In this document: positions 1 to 7,971 of the stretch, one piece after another | How the letters are laid out: each line of letters begins with the position of its first letter | How positions within the stretch are numbered: position 1 is the first letter of the stretch | Assembly: GCA_046727175.1 (NCBI GenBank) | Contig: JBKPCD010000127.1 | Span: forward strand, 1-25,935 | DNA length: 25,935 nt | Source of the DNA: JBKPCD01 sp046727175 | GTDB taxonomy: Bacteria > Acidobacteriota > Vicinamibacteria > Vicinamibacterales > 2-12-FULL-66-21 | Direction of reading: 5' to 3' | Notes under the pieces: generated by a model | What the model was told of the DNA's origin: nothing | What the model saw: the letters and a program-made list of their open reading frames with translations, nothing else | Databases searched by the model: none | Made by a program: the position numbers and the translations under genes

Positions 1-1
1 G

Positions 2-151
2 ATCACGATCGCTTTAGTCATCGGAGTCGAGCTTCTGTCTGTAATCGCGGGTCAGGCGCGCCAACGGCGCGCCCCGCCGGAGCGGAGCGGGGCGAAGGGG
101 CGCCCCGCGAGCGACGGCGATAGGGGGTCCTGGGGACGAAGTCCCCGGTGA
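2..151 (+). CDS. Possible 3' end of an upstream membrane protein, partial
   Basis: An open frame enters from the left edge and stops at TGA 149-151. Its first 17 or so residues (ITIALVIGVELLSVIAG) look like a hydrophobic membrane helix. The remaining residues are Arg/Gly/Pro-rich and are simply the translation of the GC-rich repeat at 55-148. If this is a gene end, the repeat has become its C-terminal tail. Only about 50 codons are visible and no family can be named. It could also be chance open frame in GC-rich DNA. Confidence 0.28.
   Translation: MTIALVIGVELLSVIAGQARQRRAPPERSGAKGRPASDGDRGSWGRSPR
55..148 (+). repeat. GC-rich dispersed element, copy 1
   Basis: The core (about 75-148) matches copies at 7249-7341 and 17256-17356 in the same orientation. 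It contains two hairpins: GCGGGGCG pairs with CGCCCCGC across AAGGGG, and GGGGAC (132-137) pairs with GTCCCC (141-146) around a GAA triloop. The 5' part seen in the other copies (GAGCGTAGCGAG) is absent. In its place the 8-base palindrome GGCGCGCC occurs twice, at 55-62 and 66-73, three bases apart. The element ends 25 bases before the start of the next gene. Confidence 0.8.
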
Positions 152-172
152 AGGAAGCTAAGGTCATCGCGA

Positions 173-683
173 ATGGACGACAGATTGCAGCCGGCCTTCT
201 GGGGCGGATTGTTCATCGGCGTACTGTCGGCGCTGCCATTCGTGAATCTGGGCAACTGCTGCTGCTGTCTCTGGGTCTTGTCAGGCGGCGTGCTCGCGGC
301 GTACTTGCGCCAGCAGAACTCGCCCGTCCAGATCGACGTGGCGGAAGGTGCGATCGTCGGGCTGCTTGCCGGTCTGATTGGCGGCGTCATCTCCGCGGTG
401 CTCTCGATTCCGATGCAGCTGATGGTCGGTCCGATGCAGGAGCAGTTCATTCAAAGGTTGCTTTCGAACAATCCCGACCTTCCTCCTGAGGCACGCGATG
501 CAATCGAGCGTTTCGCTGCCGGCTCCGCCGGCTCCGCGCTTCGTGTGGCAGGTATGTTTATCGGTATCGTCGTCGACGTGATATTCGGCATGCTCGGCGG
601 CTTGCTCGGCGTCGCCATTTTCAAGAAGAAGACTCCACCTCCGCCTCCGCCGGGGACCGTCGAGGTGTTACCACCGGAATCGC

Positions 684-691
<8 letters not shown>
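173..691 (+). CDS. Small membrane protein with a four-cysteine run, function unknown
   Basis: A 172-residue protein with about three or four hydrophobic segments: roughly residues 8-24, 28-44, 60-80 and 120-150. The motif NLGNCCCCLW (about residues 26-35) puts four consecutive cysteines at a membrane edge, which could bind metal or be oxidised; this is inference. It ends with a lysine patch (KKK) and a run of six prolines, then a short polar tail, presumably cytoplasmic. The ATG at 173 has only a weak AAGG-like ribosome site. Its last 8 bases overlap the start of acs (ATGTCTGA), so the two genes are probably translated together. I do not recognise a named family. The protein could be an acs-associated membrane helper or an unrelated gene. 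Confidence 0.75.
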
Positions 692-2633
<1,942 letters not shown>

Positions 2634-2700
2634 ACGCGGAACAATGTAGTCGTTCCGACCGTAGATCCTGTTTCACCCCAAGTCAGGGTTCGAGTCACGT

Positions 2701-3387
2701 ATGACATTGATTGAAACGCGCGACCTCTGGAAGACCTACGTGATGGGCGAGGAGCAGATCCATGCTCTTCGCGGCGTGTCGATTGAAATCGACCGAGGCG
2801 AGTACGTCGCGATCATGGGGCCGTCAGGGTCGGGGAAGTCGACGCTGATGAACCTGATCGGGTGTCTCGACACCCCGACCAAGGGCAGCTACCTCCTGAA
2901 CGGCAAGGAAGTCGCGTCGATGAACGACGATGAACTGGCGCGGATTCGCAACGAGGAAATCGGGTTCGTGTTCCAGACGTTCAACCTCTTGCCCCGCGCA
3001 ACGGCGCTGCACAATGTCGAGCTGCCGCTCGTGTACGCAGGCGTGACCGGCAAGGTTCGTCAGGACCGTGCGCGGCAGGCGCTCGAGAAGGTCGAGCTCA
3101 CCGAGCGAGCGGCCCATCGTCCCAACGAGCTCTCGGGCGGTCAGCGCCAGCGAGTCGCGATCGCGCGCGCGCTCGTGAACAATCCGTCGATCCTTCTCGC
3201 GGACGAACCCACCGGCAACCTCGACTCGAAGACCGGCAACGAAATCATGGGTGTGTTCGCCAAGCTGCACGAGGGCGGCAACACAATCGTTCTCGTCACG
3301 CACGAGGCCGACATCGCGGCCTTCGCGCATCGCGTGATCCACATCAGGGACGGGCAGGTCGAGAAAGACGTCAAACGCGCGGCGTGA
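2701..3387 (+). CDS. ABC transporter ATPase, LolD/MacB/FtsE type, without adjacent permease
   Basis: A 228-residue nucleotide-binding subunit. It has Walker A GPSGSGKS (about 40-47), Q-loop FQTFNLL, signature LSGGQRQR, Walker B ILLADEP, D-loop GNLDS and H-loop VTHE, all intact. The insert and length are those of the LolD/MacB branch, which drives lipoprotein release, efflux or mechanotransmission by periplasmic MacB-like permeases at the inner membrane. Such genes are usually followed by the permease, but here the gene ends 91 bases before a convergent oppF-like gene and no permease is in the window. It starts at ATG after a 67-base gap from acs, with no strong ribosome site. The transported substrate cannot be told from the ATPase. 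Confidence 0.93.
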   Translation: MTLIETRDLWKTYVMGEEQIHALRGVSIEIDRGEYVAIMGPSGSGKSTLMNLIGCLDTPTKGSYLLNGKEVASMNDDELARIRNEEIGFVFQTFNLLPRATALHNVELPLVYAGVTGKVRQDRARQALEKVELTERAAHRPNELSGGQRQRVAIARALVNNPSILLADEPTGNLDSKTGNEIMGVFAKLHEGGNTIVLVTHEADIAAFAHRVIHIRDGQVEKDVKRAA

Positions 3388-3402
3388 ACCGCAGCCCTAA
3401 CC

Positions 3403-3481
3403 CCTAATCGAATCACTGATCGCCGAATCTCGAGCTCATGATTCGAGATCCACGACTAGTGATCAGTGATCAGGGATTCAG
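3403..3481. repeat. Heptad array with inverted arms at a convergent gene junction; likely two-way terminator
   Basis: From 3440 to 3481 six 7-base units run in perfect register, all starting GA (for example GATCAGT then GATCAGG). From 3403 to 3437 the complementary form occurs (CCTAATC, ACTGATC). The arms can pair: CACTGATC 3414-3421 with GATCAGTG 3461-3468, and inside them ATCTCGA 3427-3433 with TCGAGAT 3443-3449. The last unit contains the oppF stop codon (3478-3480). The array lies between convergent genes, so a hairpin terminator role is plausible, but there is no U-tract. Confidence 0.8.
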
Positions 3482-4356
3482 ATGGCAGCCCAATGATCCG
3501 CGGTCAATTCGCGCAGCGTCGCCGCGGGATCGAGTGACTCCGGATCGAGCACGATGCGCTGAGGCGGCGCTGCCGGATCAAGGACTGGAATCGCGGACAA
3601 CAGCGCGCGCGTGTAAGGATGCGCAGGCGCTTCGAACAGCCCCTTGGTCGCGCCGACTTCCACGATTCGCCCCAAATACATCACCGCGACACGGTTGCAA
3701 ATGTGGCGCACGAGCCGCAGATCGTGTGCGATGAACAGGTACGTCAGTGCCAGCTGTCGTTGCAGATCCATGAACAGATTGATGACCTGCGCCTGCACTG
3801 ACAAGTCGAGCGCCGACACCGGCTCGTCGGCGACGATGAACGACGGTTTCAGTGCGAGCGCGCGTGCGAGCCCGATGCGCTGACGCTGTCCGCCGCTGAA
3901 CTGCTGCGGGTAGCGCGACGCGAACGACGGATCGAGGCCGACCAGCTCGAGCAGCTCGGCGACGCGCCTTCGCCGTTCGGCTGCCGTGCCGGTTCGATGA
4001 ATGACGAGCGGCTCCTCGACGATGTCGCCGACGCGCATCCGCGGGTTGAGCGACGAGTACGGATCCTGGAAGACGATCTGCATGTCGCGACGCGCCTGAC
4101 GCATCCGCGCGCGCGAGAAGCCGAGGACGTCCTCTCCACGGAACCGCACTTCCCCCGCGGTCGGTTCGATCAATCTGAGGATGCAGCGCCCCGTCGTCGT
4201 CTTGCCGCTCCCTGATTCGCCCACGAGTCCGAACGTTTCACCCTTGTCGATCGCGAAGCTGACGCCGTCCACGGCGCGGGTCGTCAAGCGCGTCCCGAAC
4301 AGGCCACGTCGTCGGCTGAACTCCTTGACCAGCTGATGGACCTCAACGAGCGGCAT
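3478..4356 (-). CDS. oppF: Oligopeptide/dipeptide ABC transporter ATPase, OppF/DppF type
   Basis: A 292-residue ATPase of peptide or nickel importers. Walker A GESGSGKT lies near residue 47. The Opp-specific Q-loop FQDPYSSLNPRM, signature FSGGQRQR, Walker B IVADEP and H-loop IAHDL follow. The oligopeptide C-terminal motif HPYTRALLSAIP is near residue 245. The usual cysteine cluster after HPYTRALL, present in the partner OppD, is missing here, although the family-like ending LRELTADHWAA is kept, so an internal part of the tail seems lost. The start ATG lies three bases after the oppD stop, so the two ATPases are co-translated. No permease or binding-protein gene is in the window, so the substrate is unknown. 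Confidence 0.93.
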   Translation of the reverse strand: MPLVEVHQLVKEFSRRRGLFGTRLTTRAVDGVSFAIDKGETFGLVGESGSGKTTTGRCILRLIEPTAGEVRFRGEDVLGFSRARMRQARRDMQIVFQDPYSSLNPRMRVGDIVEEPLVIHRTGTAAERRRRVAELLELVGLDPSFASRYPQQFSGGQRQRIGLARALALKPSFIVADEPVSALDLSVQAQVINLFMDLQRQLALTYLFIAHDLRLVRHICNRVAVMYLGRIVEVGATKGLFEAPAHPYTRALLSAIPVLDPAAPPQRIVLDPESLDPAATLRELTADHWAAI

Positions 4357-4359
4357 CGT

Positions 4360-5508
4360 TCAGCGCCCGGCGGGGTCTGAAGACCCCGCCCTGCGATCCG
4401 GGGAGATTTGCAGTACCTGCGGCGCGGACTCTTCGGACTCCGCCCTACGATACGGAGAGGTTTGCAGTATCTGTGGTGCCGGGTCTTGGGACCCCGGGTA
4501 CAAGAAACACCTGACCGTGCGTCCACCACCCAGATCGGTGGAGGCCGGCGGTGCCGACGAGCATGGCTCGAAGCGGTCCGGACACCGCGGGGCGAAGCCA
4601 CATCCTGGTGGGAACTGGCCCAGCGGCGGGACCGTCCCCTCGATCGCGCGCAAGCGAGAACCTGGCGGCCCGCCTGGAATCGACGACATCAGCGCACGCG
4701 TGTACGGGTGCCGCGGCTCGTGGAAGAGCGCCGCAGCCGGCGATTCTTCGACGATACGCCCGGCGTACATGACGGCCACACGGTCCGCCATTTCCGCGAC
4801 CACGCCGAGATCATGGGTGATAAGGAGGAGCGCCAGGCCCAGGCGTCGCTGCAAATCGCGCAACAGATCGAGGATCTGCGCCTGGATGGTGACATCGAGG
4901 GCTGCAGTCGGTTCGTCCGCAACGAGCAGTGACGGCCCACATGCGAGGGAGATCGCAATCAACGCCCGCTGCCGGAGCCCTCCCGAGAGCTGATGCGGAT
5001 ATTCACGCACGCGCCTGGCCGGCTCGGGCACGCTGACGACCTCCAACAATTCGATTGCCTTTTGCCTCGCGGTCCGCCGTGTCGCGCGGCCGTGCACGCG
5101 CAGAACCTCTTCGATCTGACTGCCGATCGTGAAGACGGGACTCAACGCCGCGGTTGCCTCCTGAAACACCAGCGCGATCTCCGCGCCGCGAATCTGTTGC
5201 ATCTCGCGCTCGCCGAGCGGTCGCAGGTCACGTCCCTTGAACGTCAGCGCTCCCGACGCGATTCGCGCTGACGGTGGAAGGAGCCGGAGGATGGAAAGTG
5301 CCGTCAGCGTCTTCCCGCTGCCTGATTCGCCGACGAGGCACAACGTTTCGCCTCGCGCAATCGAAAAGCTGACGTCGATCACCGCGGGGACGAAATGGCT
5401 GCTGTGATCGAAGCCGACAGTGAGATTGCTGACTGATAAGAGTGGCGGCACGGAACCGGCAGCTCGCTGGCTCGGTCGCTCGGTAGCTCGTAAACTGGGG
5501 TTCGACAT
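4360..5508 (-). CDS. oppD: Oligopeptide/dipeptide ABC transporter ATPase, OppD/DppD type, with repeat-derived ends
   Basis: A 382-residue ATPase. Walker A GESGSGKT lies near residue 58. It has Q-loop FQEATAALSPV, signature LSGGLRQR, Walker B LLVADEP, H-loop ITHDLG and the C-terminal HPYTRALMSSIPGG. Four cysteines (GCGFAPRC, EPC, VRC) form the C-x5-C-x6-C-x17-C cluster typical of the family. Two parts are not ancestral-looking. The last 40 or so residues are a duplicated peptide (APQILQTSP and APQVLQISP) encoded by a tandem repeat. The first 20 residues come from an inverted repeat. A GTG at 5451, just before PPLLSVSNLTV, is an alternative start that would leave out the repeat; neither start has a strong ribosome site. 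It is co-transcribed with oppF. Confidence 0.92.
   Translation of the reverse strand: MSNPSLRATERPSQRAAGSVPPLLSVSNLTVGFDHSSHFVPAVIDVSFSIARGETLCLVGESGSGKTLTALSILRLLPPSARIASGALTFKGRDLRPLGEREMQQIRGAEIALVFQEATAALSPVFTIGSQIEEVLRVHGRATRRTARQKAIELLEVVSVPEPARRVREYPHQLSGGLRQRALIAISLACGPSLLVADEPTAALDVTIQAQILDLLRDLQRRLGLALLLITHDLGVVAEMADRVAVMYAGRIVEESPAAALFHEPRHPYTRALMSSIPGGPPGSRLRAIEGTVPPLGQFPPGCGFAPRCPDRFEPCSSAPPASTDLGGGRTVRCFLYPGSQDPAPQILQTSPYRRAESEESAPQVLQISPDRRAGSSDPAGR
4369..4499 (-). repeat. Tandem repeat of about 53 bases forming the OppD C-terminal tail
   Basis: Two copies of a unit containing TTTGCAGTA (about 4407 and 4460 on the given strand) alternate with GC-rich hairpins. The first hairpin is near perfect: GGCGGGGTCT 4369-4378 pairs with AGACCCCGCC 4381-4390. 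Another is at about 4478-4498 (CCGGGTC pairing with GACCCCGG). The unit is read in frame by oppD and gives the duplicated peptide. The copies differ at several positions, so the duplication is not recent. Confidence 0.8.
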
Positions 5509-5594
5509 GCGCCTGTTTTCAAGACGGCGAGCGAAGGACTTCCGAGGACTTGCCAGCTACCGAGCGACCGAGCCACCGACCACCGAGCTACCGG
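5462..5594. repeat. Octad array with perfect 20-base inverted arms around the oppD start
   Basis: The left arm, 5462-5490, is 8-base units of the form GCTCGGTM. The right arm, 5555-5594, is the complementary form AGCNACCG. GGCTCGGTCGCTCGGTAGCT at 5469-5488 and its exact complement at 5555-5574 could form a 20-base stem with a 66-base loop. The loop contains the oppD ATG. The right arm ends 5 bases from the stop codon of the upstream mutase gene, so the stem could end mutase transcription or limit oppD translation. The same family recurs at 18846-18953. Confidence 0.85.
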
Positions 5595-5599
5595 CTTTG

Positions 5600-7150
5600 T
5601 CAAACATCGATTTCGCGATGCTCGCCGAACACCGAACGCATCGCATCGGCGATTTCACCGACAGTCGCCCGCGCTTCCGCGGCACGAATAATCACGGGGA
5701 CGAGATTGTCTCCGCCACGCGCGGCAGCGCGGACCGACTCGATCCTCTCGCGCCAAGCCGATTGGTCGCGTGATGAGCGGACGGCTCGCACCCGCTCGAT
5801 CTGGCGCGCCTCGATCTCGGGATCGATCCGCAGGACGTCGATAGGCGTCGTGGAATCCGTGACGTACTTATTGACGCCGACCACGACGGCACTGCCGCTC
5901 TCGATCGCCTGCTGCGCGCGATAGGCGGCTTCCTGAATCTCCCGCTGAATCAGTCCCTGTTCGATGGCCGCGAGCGTTCCGCCCGCGTCGTCGATGCGCG
6001 CGATCAGCGCGCGTGCACCCTCTTCGATTTGCGTCGTGCGCTCTTCGATGGCCCAGGCGCCACCCGCCGGATCCACCGTGTTCGTGACGCCACTCTCGTA
6101 TGCGATGATCTGCTGGGTCCGCAACGCAATCCGCGCCGACTCCTCAGTTGGCAGTGCGAGCGCCTCGTCGCGGCCGTTGCAGTGGAGCGACTGCGTCCCG
6201 CCGAGGACCGCCGCGAGCGCCTGGAGAGCGACGCGGACGATGTTGTTGTCGGGTTGTTGGGCCGTCAGCGTGCTGCCGGCTGTCTGGGTGTGGAAGCGGA
6301 GCTGTTGGGCGCGTGGATTCGTGGCGCCGAACCGATCGCGCATGATCCGGGCCCAGAGCCGCCGCGCGGCCCTGAACTTTGCGATCTCCTCCAGGAAATC
6401 GTTGTGCGCGTTGAAGAAGAACGACAGACGCTGACCGAGTTGATTCACGTCGAGTCCGGTTTTCCGTGCGGCTTCGACGTACGCGATCGCGTTCGCGAAC
6501 GTGAACGCAACCTCCTGAATCGCCGTCGACCCGGCTTCTCGAATGTGGTATCCGCTGATGGAAATCGTGTTCCAGTTCGGCAGCGCGCGTTCGCAGAACG
6601 CAAAGATGTCCGTCACGATGCGGAGCGACTGGCGAGGCGGATAGATATACGTTCCGCGAGCGACGTACTCCTTCAGAATGTCGTTTTGGACAGTTCCGGA
6701 CAGTACCGAGTCGGCCACGCCGTGTCGTCGCGCCACCGCGACGTACAGCGCGAGCAGAATGATCGCCGTCGCGTTAATCGTCATGGACGTCGACACACGC
6801 TCGAGCGGGATACCGTCGAAGAGCTCAGCCATGTCGTCGATGGAATCGATAGCCACGCCTGCCCGTCCGACTTCTCCTGTCGAGAGCGGGTGATCCGAGT
6901 CGTAGCCCATCTGTGTCGGCAGGTCAAATGCCACACTGAGGCCGCTGACTCCGTGCCCGAGCAGATAACGATAGCGTCGATTCGATTCTGCTGCCGTGCC
7001 GAACCCCGCGTACTGACGCATCGTCCAAAGGCGACCGCGGTACAGGGTCGGCTGGATGCCGCGGGTGAACGGGAAGACGCCCGGAAAGCCGAGATCCTGG
7101 GCGAGATCGTCGTTGAAAATCGACGCCGGACCGGCGTAAGGCGAGCTCAT
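5600..7150 (-). CDS. mcmA1: Methylmalonyl-CoA mutase, catalytic (large) subunit without B12-binding domain
   Basis: Interconverts (R)-methylmalonyl-CoA and succinyl-CoA in propionate, branched-chain and odd-chain carbon metabolism. The 516 residues cover the TIM-barrel acyl-CoA domain: GIQPTLYRGRLWTMRQYAGFG (about 32-52), GLSVAFDLPTQMGYDSDHP, GTVQNDILKEY, SGYHIREAG (histidine about 202), and NNIVRVALQALAAVLGGTQSLH. The Tyr in RQYAGF and Arg in SLRIV agree with methylmalonyl rather than isobutyryl substrate. The protein ends before any cobalamin-binding (DxHxxG) domain, so a separate small subunit must be encoded elsewhere. ATG 7150 gives the normal N-terminus; its ribosome site is weak. The gene precedes oppD on the same strand with a 91-base gap filled by the octad array. 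A related acyl-CoA mutase is the main alternative. Confidence 0.93.
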   Translation of the reverse strand: MSSPYAGPASIFNDDLAQDLGFPGVFPFTRGIQPTLYRGRLWTMRQYAGFGTAAESNRRYRYLLGHGVSGLSVAFDLPTQMGYDSDHPLSTGEVGRAGVAIDSIDDMAELFDGIPLERVSTSMTINATAIILLALYVAVARRHGVADSVLSGTVQNDILKEYVARGTYIYPPRQSLRIVTDIFAFCERALPNWNTISISGYHIREAGSTAIQEVAFTFANAIAYVEAARKTGLDVNQLGQRLSFFFNAHNDFLEEIAKFRAARRLWARIMRDRFGATNPRAQQLRFHTQTAGSTLTAQQPDNNIVRVALQALAAVLGGTQSLHCNGRDEALALPTEESARIALRTQQIIAYESGVTNTVDPAGGAWAIEERTTQIEEGARALIARIDDAGGTLAAIEQGLIQREIQEAAYRAQQAIESGSAVVVGVNKYVTDSTTPIDVLRIDPEIEARQIERVRAVRSSRDQSAWRERIESVRAAARGGDNLVPVIIRAAEARATVGEIADAMRSVFGEHREIDV

Positions 7151-7248
7151 GACGTTCTTATGTCACGGGCATTCTAGCAATTGCGACCGGCAGGGGGAAA
7201 ACTCTGGAGCGCAAGGTGCGTGGCATCAGCATCAGGATAAACGCGTTA

Positions 7249-7341
7249 GCGAGCGTAGCGAGAGAGCCGCCGAAGCGGAGCGGGGCGAAGCGGCCCCACG
7301 GGCGACGGCGAGAAGGGGTCCGGGGACGAAGTCCCGGGGTG
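7249..7341 (+). repeat. GC-rich dispersed element, copy 2
   Basis: Begins with GCGAGCGTAGCGAGAGAGCC, shared with copy 3, and continues through the common core. The first hairpin is reduced to GGGGC/GCCCC. The second keeps the GGGAC-GAA-GTCCC stem-loop. It lies between divergent genes, about 100 bases from the mutase start and 65 bases upstream of the promoter of the 102-aa gene. Confidence 0.85.
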
Positions 7342-7407
7342 CATGATGGCCAGTAGGGATCATGTGGCGCAGGCGTGGAGGACCCCAAGATCTTGCGTGC
7401 AATCCCA

Positions 7408-7437
7408 TTGACACTCGGCAGAGGCACGCCTTACAAT
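7408..7437 (+). promoter_or_regulatory. Near-consensus sigma-70 promoter
   Basis: TTGACA at 7408-7413 and TACAAT at 7432-7437 are separated by 18 bases. Six of six and five of six positions match the consensus. Transcription would begin near 7444 and lead into the 102-aa gene at 7574. Confidence 0.75.
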
Positions 7438-7561
7438 GGATTTGCGATCCCGCGCTCCAAATCCTTTATATGAACAAATTTGGCGCCCGATCTCTGCAGC
7501 CTTCTCAGGGCCACAGTTCGGATCGGGAGACGCCCCCGGTTTCCCAGCTCCGGCGGCGGTG

Positions 7562-7568
7562 AGGAGGT
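7562..7568 (+). promoter_or_regulatory. Strong ribosome binding site AGGAGGT that decides the start
   Basis: AGGAGGT lies five bases before ATG 7574. It sets the start of the 102-aa protein and argues against the in-frame ATG at 7436. Confidence 0.85.
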
Positions 7569-7573
7569 CCCGG

Positions 7574-7882
7574 ATGGACGACGTCATGAATCGGATGGCC
7601 CGCGAGCTCTCCGACGCCATTGCTGCCGCCGTTGCGGAAGATCCTAGGGTCGAAGCGTGTCGGGAACGCGCGCGCGCGGCGGGATTCGAGATTCGCCTCT
7701 CGCTCGAAGCCGTAATTGGCTTCGTGAATCGCACCACGCCCGGTGCGCTCACCAAAATGACGCCCGCTCAGAAAGCGTCACGGGTCGAACGCCGGAATCT
7801 GGAGATGAGCGCCAACGATCGTCGGTTTCTCCGCTCGTTGCGTATCGCCGCCGACGAAACGCAGGAGAAAGAAGTCGAGTAA
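7574..7882 (+). CDS. Conserved-looking 102-aa protein, function unknown
   Basis: A small soluble, charged and mostly helical protein with no signal peptide, membrane segment or cysteine cluster of the redox type (one Cys). The N-terminal half (MDDVMNRMARELSDAIAAAV, then EACRERARAAGFEI) looks like one or two amphipathic helices. The C-terminal half is rich in Arg and Lys (SRVERRN, NDRRFLRSLRI) and ends acidic (DETQEKEVE). The start is fixed by a perfect ribosome site and the gene has its own strong promoter, so it is probably well expressed as a single-gene unit. It converges with enolase across a terminator. I do not recognise the family. The basic patches could suggest nucleic-acid or ribosome contact, but that is a guess. 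Confidence 0.8.
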   Translation: MDDVMNRMARELSDAIAAAVAEDPRVEACRERARAAGFEIRLSLEAVIGFVNRTTPGALTKMTPAQKASRVERRNLEMSANDRRFLRSLRIAADETQEKEVE

Positions 7883-7884
7883 CC

Positions 7885-7912
7885 AAAGGGAAAAGGCAAA
7901 AGGGAAAAGAAA
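7885..7912. repeat. Purine heptad array (AAAGGGA) after the 102-aa gene
   Basis: Four units in perfect 7-base register (AAAGGGA, AAAGGCA, AAAGGGA, AAAGAAA) begin two bases after the stop codon. They are the complementary type to the TTGTCCC/TTTTCCC array at 9308-9356 on the other side of enolase. Confidence 0.8.
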
Positions 7913-7916
7913 ACTT

Positions 7917-7954
7917 GGGGCCGGCTCGCTCTCGCGGGCCGGCCCTTTGTCTTT
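7917..7954. terminator. Two-way intrinsic terminator between convergent genes
   Basis: GGGCCGGC 7918-7925 pairs with GCCGGCCC 7938-7945, followed by TTTGTCTTT on the plus strand. On the minus strand the same stem is followed by CAAGTTTTCTTTTC. It can end both the 102-aa gene and enolase. Confidence 0.82.
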
Positions 7955-7971
7955 CCGTGAGATTCCCCCAT

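Larger units (their letters stand above)
7151..7573. other. Divergent intergenic region between mutase and the 102-aa gene
   Basis: 423 bases without a convincing gene. On the minus strand, TAGAAT (given strand ATTCTA, 7171-7176) is a possible -10 for the mutase, but no good -35 lies upstream. The centre holds the GC-rich element copy 2 (7249-7341). The right part holds a strong sigma-70-like promoter (7408-7437) and a leader of about 130 bases before the ribosome site at 7562-7568. An in-frame ATG at 7436 would add 46 residues to the downstream protein, but it overlaps the -10 box and has no ribosome site. Confidence 0.7.

Noticed and set aside
2670..2700. GGGTTCGAGTC before the ABC ATPase resembles a tRNA T-arm
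   Set aside because: No acceptor, D or anticodon stems and no CCA end can be placed around it.
7436..7573. Upstream extension of the 102-aa gene from ATG 7436
   Set aside because: The ATG overlaps the -10 box, lacks a ribosome site, and a perfect AGGAGGT serves ATG 7574.
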